Below the pieces are notes generated by a model. That model was not told where the DNA came from, did not search any database, and worked only from the letters and a program-made list of their open reading frames with translations. The translations under genes were made by a program, and so were the position numbers. Shown here in pieces: positions 58,679-64,000 of a stretch of 64,000 nucleotides of DNA (within the stretch, counting starts at the first letter, position 1; each line of letters opens with the position of its first letter). Source of the DNA: JBBQAA01 sp038276395 (GTDB lineage Bacteria > Actinomycetota > Thermoleophilia > Solirubrobacterales > Solirubrobacteraceae); contig JBBQAA010000074.1 in NCBI GenBank assembly GCA_038276395.1, positions 1 to 64,000 on the forward strand, read 5' to 3'.

Positions 58679-59431
58679 CTAGATGATGACGGGTACGACG
58701 GCGCCATCGACCGACCACGCCGCCCCGGCGACGTTCGCCGCGCGCTCCGAGCACAGGAAGACGACGACGGCGGCGATCTCCTCCGGCGTCCCGAAGCGGC
58801 CGATCGGGACCTTCTCCCGCGCGCTCCTGAGCGCCTCCTCCCGCGTGACCCCCTGCGCCTTGGCGGCCTGATCGGCGAGGCCGCCGGGGTCAAGCCACAG
58901 CCCCGTGCCCACCGGGCCGGGCGTCACGGCGTTGACCCGGATCCCGTCCGCCGCGTAGGCGTCGGCCCAGGCGCGCGAGAGCGAGAGCTGGGCCGCCTTG
59001 CCCACGGAGTAGGCGACGTTGGTCGAGGACGGGCGCTTGCCCGAGGAGGAGGCGATGGTGACGATCCGCCCCCACCCCCGCTCCCGCATCCCGGGCGCCA
59101 GCGCGCGCACGAGCCCGGCGGGGCCGAGCACCGAGAGCGCCCACTGGGCGTCGTAGTCGGCCCGGGTCAGCGCCTCGAGCGCCTTGACCTCGCTGGTGCC
59201 CGCGCCGTTGACGAGGATGTCGACGGCGCCGCCCGCCGCCGCGAGCACGCGCTCCCCCGCCCCCTCCCGCGTGATGTCGAGGGCGAGCGGCTCCCCCGCC
59301 TCGGCCTCGCCGGAGCGCGAGACGACCAGCACCCGTGCACCCTCGGCCGCGAGCCCGCGCACGACGGCGAGGCCGATCCCTCGCGAGCCCCCCGTGACGA
59401 CGGCGACCCGACCGGTCAGGCCGAGGTCCAT
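58679..59431 (-). CDS. Short-chain dehydrogenase/reductase
   Basis: This 250-residue SDR has the cofactor motif VVTGGSRGIGLAV, the NGAG motif, catalytic Ser in TIASSSGKR and the YxxxK active site in NVAYSVGKAAQLSLS, then VNAVTPGPVGTGLW. FabG-like, but substrate is unknown. ATG 59431 shares one base with the stop of the small gene upstream (TGATG). Confidence 0.9.
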   Translation of the reverse strand: MDLGLTGRVAVVTGGSRGIGLAVVRGLAAEGARVLVVSRSGEAEAGEPLALDITREGAGERVLAAAGGAVDILVNGAGTSEVKALEALTRADYDAQWALSVLGPAGLVRALAPGMRERGWGRIVTIASSSGKRPSSTNVAYSVGKAAQLSLSRAWADAYAADGIRVNAVTPGPVGTGLWLDPGGLADQAAKAQGVTREEALRSAREKVPIGRFGTPEEIAAVVVFLCSERAANVAGAAWSVDGAVVPVII

Positions 59432-59715
59432 CAGCGCAACCTCGGCGGCGGGGGAACAGGTGGATCGCGCTCCTCCGGCGCCGACGCGGGCAGCTCCGCG
59501 GCGATGAGCAGCGAGCCCGACTTGACGCTCAAGTCCGGTCGACCGCGCGGACCCTCGTACGGCTGCCCGAGCAGATCGATCCGGGGACGGCCCAGCGCCT
59601 CGGCGACCTCGGTCACGAGCGCAGGGATCAGATCGGCGAGCAGCGCCTCCGGAGACTCATGCGTACGTGCCGCCTCCCGCGCCCGTAGCCGATCGACGTA
59701 CGACGGGATGGACAG
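59431..59715 (-). CDS. Small unknown protein, probable non-canonical start
   Basis: The frame encodes SIPSYVDRLRAREAARTHES, then PEALLADLIPALVTEVAEAL, then DLLGQPYEGPRGRPDL, and ends PPVPPPPRLR. No ATG, GTG or TTG lies between the upstream stop and the conserved-looking part; a CTG at 59715 follows GAGGAT at Shine-Dalgarno distance. It overlaps the SDR start. No family recognised; a gene start lost by mutation is an alternative. Confidence 0.45.
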   Translation of the reverse strand: MSIPSYVDRLRAREAARTHESPEALLADLIPALVTEVAEALGRPRIDLLGQPYEGPRGRPDLSVKSGSLLIAAELPASAPEERDPPVPPPPRLR

Positions 59716-59728
59716 CTCGAGCCGATCC

Positions 59729-59998
59729 TCAGGCGGCGAACAGCCGGTCCTGCTCGGCCGCGAGCGCCCGCGTGGCTTCGATCCGGCGCACGGAGAGACC
59801 GACTCCCGCCGAGGAGAAGCGACCGAAGCCGGGCGCGAAGTCGTGGAGCTCCGCGTCACGGGCGCGCGAGCGGACGAGCTCGGTGACACGCGCGCGCCAC
59901 TCGAGCTCGGTGGAGGCGAGCGGAATCTCGTACGTCGCTCCGGAGACCTCCTCGGACGAGGTCAGAGCCCGTTCGACGATCACATATTCGTAGGGCAC
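59729..59998 (-). CDS. Small protein of unknown function
   Basis: This 89-residue protein, from GTG 59998, reads VPYEYVIVERALTSSEEVSG, then ELEWRARVTELVRSRARDAE and LSVRRIEATRALAAEQDRLF. Balanced composition and position between lepA and the SDR suggest a real gene. No domain is recognised. Confidence 0.5.
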   Translation of the reverse strand: MPYEYVIVERALTSSEEVSGATYEIPLASTELEWRARVTELVRSRARDAELHDFAPGFGRFSSAGVGLSVRRIEATRALAAEQDRLFAA

Positions 59999-60033
59999 GA
60001 GCAGGAACCTAGACGCCGGCGCGGACGTCTCGG

Positions 60034-61842
<1,809 letters not shown>

Positions 61843-61857
61843 AGGGTCCGTTTCAGG

Positions 61858-63537
61858 CTACGGGCGGCGCAGGCGCGCGGCGACGAGCTCGCGGATCTGC
61901 TCGGCCTCGCGGATCCGGAGCAGGAGCACGGTGCCGATGTAGACGAGCGAGCCCGCGACGATCCCCAGGCCCACGGAGACGATCTCGGCGGGTAGCGAGC
62001 GCCCGAGGAGCTCATCGAGGCTGCGCCAGGTCCCGTAGGCCACGCCGCCGAGGAGCGCGGCCGCGCCGGTCATGAGCGCCGCCGCCCGCGCCGTCGCCCC
62101 CGCCTCGATCGGGCCGACGTCGCGCCGCAGGACGAACCCCTGCCCGAGGGTCATCCCGATCGAGGCGACGGCGGTGCCGATGACGAGCCCGGCGATCCCG
62201 AAGGGCCGGTAGAGCGCAAGCGATACGGCGGCGTTCAGCACGAGGTTCCCGGCCGCGAGCGCCGTCGGCGCCCACGGGCGCTGCACGGAGAAGAACGTCC
62301 GGGTCATGAGCAGGTTGACGCCCGCGAAGGGCAGCGAGAAGGAGAACCAGAAGAGCGCGAGGCGCACCTGCTCGACCGAGTGCTCGTTGAACGCCCCGCG
62401 CTCGTAGACGAGCCGCACGATCGGGGTGGCGAGGGCGAGCGTGATCGCCGCCGCGGGGATGAGCAGCAGGAAGATCTGGCGCACGCCGTTGGCCATCGTC
62501 CGGCCCAACCCGTCCATGTCCCGGCGGGCGGCGTAGCGCGAGAGCGCGGGAAAGAGGACGGTGGCCAGCGCGACCGAGAACATTCCCTGGGGGAGCATGT
62601 AGATGCGGAAGGCGGCGTCGATCGCCCGTGGCGCCTGCGCGGAGACGAGCGAGCCGAGCGAGGAGTTGATGAGCAGGTCGAAGTTGATGACCCCGAGCCC
62701 GACGGTGACCGGCAGCATGAGCCGCAGGACCTGACGGATCCGGGGGTCGCGCCAGTCGACGCTCGGCACGAGGCGGAAGCCGAGCCGGGCGAGCACGGGC
62801 AGGGAGATCGCGAACTGCACGACCGTGCCCACGAGGACGCCGATCGCGTAGGCGTAGAGCTGGCTGTCCCCGTGGAAGTGAGGCCGCAGGAGGACGAGCA
62901 GGGCGATGATGATCGCGTTCCACCCGAGCGGCGCGAGCGCGGGGATCGTGAAGTGGTCATACGCGTTGAGGACCCCGACCGTGAGCCCGTTCAGGCCGAG
63001 CAGGACGACGATCGGGAAGAGCACGCGCGAGAGGCCGACCGTCAGGTGGGTCAGGTGGGGCGTGAACTGGTCCCCGGTGAAGAGCGGCATGACGACGCCG
63101 GCGGCGAGGATGAACAGCGCGGTGATCGCGCCGAGGACGGCGAGGATCACGGCGAAGAGGGTCGAGGCGAGGCGGAAGGCGTCCTTGCGGCGGTCCTGCT
63201 CCAGCAGCTCGGTGAAGACCGGGACGAAGGCGGCGGAGATCGCCGCGTCGGCGAACAGCGAGCGGACGAGGTTCGGGACCTGGAAGGCGAGCGTGAAGGC
63301 GGAGAACGAGCCGCTCGTGCCGAAGTAGCTCGAGGCGACGACCTCGCGGATGAGGCCCGCGATGCGCGAGAGGCCGGTCGCGACGGAGAAGATGAGGGTG
63401 TTGACCGCGACCCGGCGGCGGGGGGGCCGGGCGGGGGAGCCGGCCGCGCCCGGGGCGCCCGTGGCACCGTCCGGAAACGCCGTCGCCGCCGCCGTCTCGG
63501 GCGGCGCCGTCGGCTCGGGGAGGGCCTCGGGGCGCAC
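61858..63537 (-). CDS. murJ: Lipid II flippase MurJ
   Basis: This 559-residue MOP-family protein has about fourteen membrane segments. Features are LSRIAGLIREVVASSYFGTS, FADAAISAAFVPVFTELLEQ, the AYDHFTIPALAPLGWNAIII segment and FDLLINSSLGS. It exports lipid II for peptidoglycan synthesis. An Ala/Pro-rich N-terminal tail of about 40 residues precedes the first helix; GTG 63537 is the only good start. It is divergent from rpsT with a shared promoter region. Confidence 0.95.
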   Translation of the reverse strand: MRPEALPEPTAPPETAAATAFPDGATGAPGAAGSPARPPRRRVAVNTLIFSVATGLSRIAGLIREVVASSYFGTSGSFSAFTLAFQVPNLVRSLFADAAISAAFVPVFTELLEQDRRKDAFRLASTLFAVILAVLGAITALFILAAGVVMPLFTGDQFTPHLTHLTVGLSRVLFPIVVLLGLNGLTVGVLNAYDHFTIPALAPLGWNAIIIALLVLLRPHFHGDSQLYAYAIGVLVGTVVQFAISLPVLARLGFRLVPSVDWRDPRIRQVLRLMLPVTVGLGVINFDLLINSSLGSLVSAQAPRAIDAAFRIYMLPQGMFSVALATVLFPALSRYAARRDMDGLGRTMANGVRQIFLLLIPAAAITLALATPIVRLVYERGAFNEHSVEQVRLALFWFSFSLPFAGVNLLMTRTFFSVQRPWAPTALAAGNLVLNAAVSLALYRPFGIAGLVIGTAVASIGMTLGQGFVLRRDVGPIEAGATARAAALMTGAAALLGGVAYGTWRSLDELLGRSLPAEIVSVGLGIVAGSLVYIGTVLLLRIREAEQIRELVAARLRRP

Positions 63538-63546
63538 GCGACGAGC

Positions 63547-63594
63547 TATAGTAAGCCGCTGTGCCGCGGGATTTTTCCGCGGTCTTTTCCTGTC
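63547..63594 (+). promoter_or_regulatory. rpsT promoter and hairpin leader
   Basis: TATAGT at 63547-63552 is a strong -10 for rpsT (overlapping TACTAT on the other strand for murJ). The leader holds a CCGCGG-GATTTTT-CCGCGG hairpin (63564-63582), then a pyrimidine run TCTTTTCCTGTC up to the ATG. No Shine-Dalgarno sequence is seen. This could be an autoregulatory or attenuator leader, as known for other S20 mRNAs. Confidence 0.5.
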
Positions 63595-63858
63595 ATGGCC
63601 AACATCGCGTCACAGAAGAAGCGCATCCTGCGCACCGAGCGCGAGCGCGACGAGAACCGCCGCTACACCTCCAAGGTGAAGACGTGCGTCCGTCGCCTCG
63701 AGGCCGCCGTCGAGGCCTCCGACGGCGAGCTCGCCGCGAGCGAGCACCGCGAGCTCGTCCGCACGATCGACAAGGCCGTCGGCAAGGGCGCGCTGCACCG
63801 GAACACGGGCGCGCGCAAGAAGTCCCGCGCGGCCCGGCTCGTCGCCTCCGCGGCGTAG
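63595..63858 (+). CDS. rpsT: 30S ribosomal protein S20
   Basis: This 87-residue helical protein starts MANIASQKKRILRTERERDE and has KAVGKGALHRNTGARKKSRA near its end. S20 binds 16S rRNA early in assembly. It is the only core ribosomal gene here on the plus strand, convergent with holA. Confidence 0.97.
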   Translation: MANIASQKKRILRTERERDENRRYTSKVKTCVRRLEAAVEASDGELAASEHRELVRTIDKAVGKGALHRNTGARKKSRAARLVASAA

Positions 63859-63874
63859 GCAGCGCGGCTCGCGC

Positions 63875-64000
63875 TCAGGCGGCGAGGTCGCCGATCAGCG
63901 CGAGCGCGCGCGTGTCCTCGGCGAGGATTCCCTCCCCGCCGCCCCGGGAGGCGAGCTCGACGTCGGCCAGCGTGGTGATCGCGTGGCCGAGCCGGTCCGA
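63875..64000 (-). CDS. holA: DNA polymerase III subunit delta (C-terminal end)
   Basis: The last 41 codons of a gene entering from the right edge read SDRLGHAITTLADVELASRG, then GGEGILAEDTRALALIGDLA and A. The 'LADxELASRGG' pattern in the final helical domain fits the delta subunit of the clamp loader, and holA next to rpsT is a widely conserved arrangement. Only the tail is present, so identity is inferred. Confidence 0.72.
   Translation of the reverse strand, partial: SDRLGHAITTLADVELASRGGGEGILAEDTRALALIGDLAA

Overview
The window is very GC-rich bacterial chromosome from an actinobacterium. Gene content and order (holA/rpsT/murJ/lepA/hrcA/dnaJ/prmA, then yqeY/phoH/ybeY/era), GTG starts, 4-bp stop/start overlaps and many start codons 6-7 nt after a TANNNT box suggest the deep-branching class Thermoleophilia (for example Solirubrobacterales). 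That placement is inference from gene content. No rRNA, tRNA, CRISPR array or insertion sequence was recognised.

Layout. 1-8.6 kb: secreted GH5 hydrolase (partial), DUF2142 membrane protein, alpha/beta hydrolase plus acyl-CoA dehydrogenase divergent from a TetR regulator, a DivIVA-like protein, a frameshifted MocR regulator divergent from an AhpD-like protein, and a methyltransferase. 8.6-13.5 kb: uvrB, then coaE-rpsA with a lytic transglycosylase. 13.5-16.8 kb: a geranylgeranyl-reductase-like flavoprotein, an AbiEi/DUF559 nuclease-like gene flanked by inverted REP-like palindromes, a decayed secreted-protein gene and a YdcZ-type membrane protein. 16.8-21.7 kb: polA divergent from an ACT-malic enzyme and a PEP-mutase-family gene. 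21.8-24.5 kb: a secreted two-part copper protein and a TIGR01777 epimerase. 24.5-29.9 kb: a complete branched-chain amino acid ABC operon (livJ-H-M-G-F). 30-31 kb: a phosphofructokinase with unusual specificity residues. 31.1-39.7 kb: a hisIE-trpE-GNAT-lipoprotein-trpGDCFBA supra-operon. 39.7-42.9 kb: ArsA-like ATPase, a second GGR paralogue and a squalene/phytoene synthase. 43-48 kb: a sigma factor, a 530-bp non-coding spacer with 60-bp hairpin repeats, and era-ybeY-phoH-yqeY-MOSC. 48-55 kb: NDH-2, a CrtI-like oxidoreductase, prmA (frameshifted), dnaJ, hrcA and a decayed lipoprotein. 55-64 kb: two MaoC/HadA-B-like dehydratases, M48 protease, DUF4389 protein, SDR, two small unknown genes, lepA, murJ, rpsT and the end of holA.

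The core is housekeeping: DNA repair and replication, translation, tryptophan and histidine synthesis, and amino-acid uptake. The accessory material is thin but has several oddities. Three recognisable genes (MocR, prmA, NlpC/P60) each carry one apparent frameshift. Two exported-protein genes look genuinely decayed. A fragment of an amine oxidase sits just upstream of uvrB. Single-base shifts in an otherwise tight housekeeping operon (prmA) could be sequencing errors, so they are flagged rather than asserted as inactivation.
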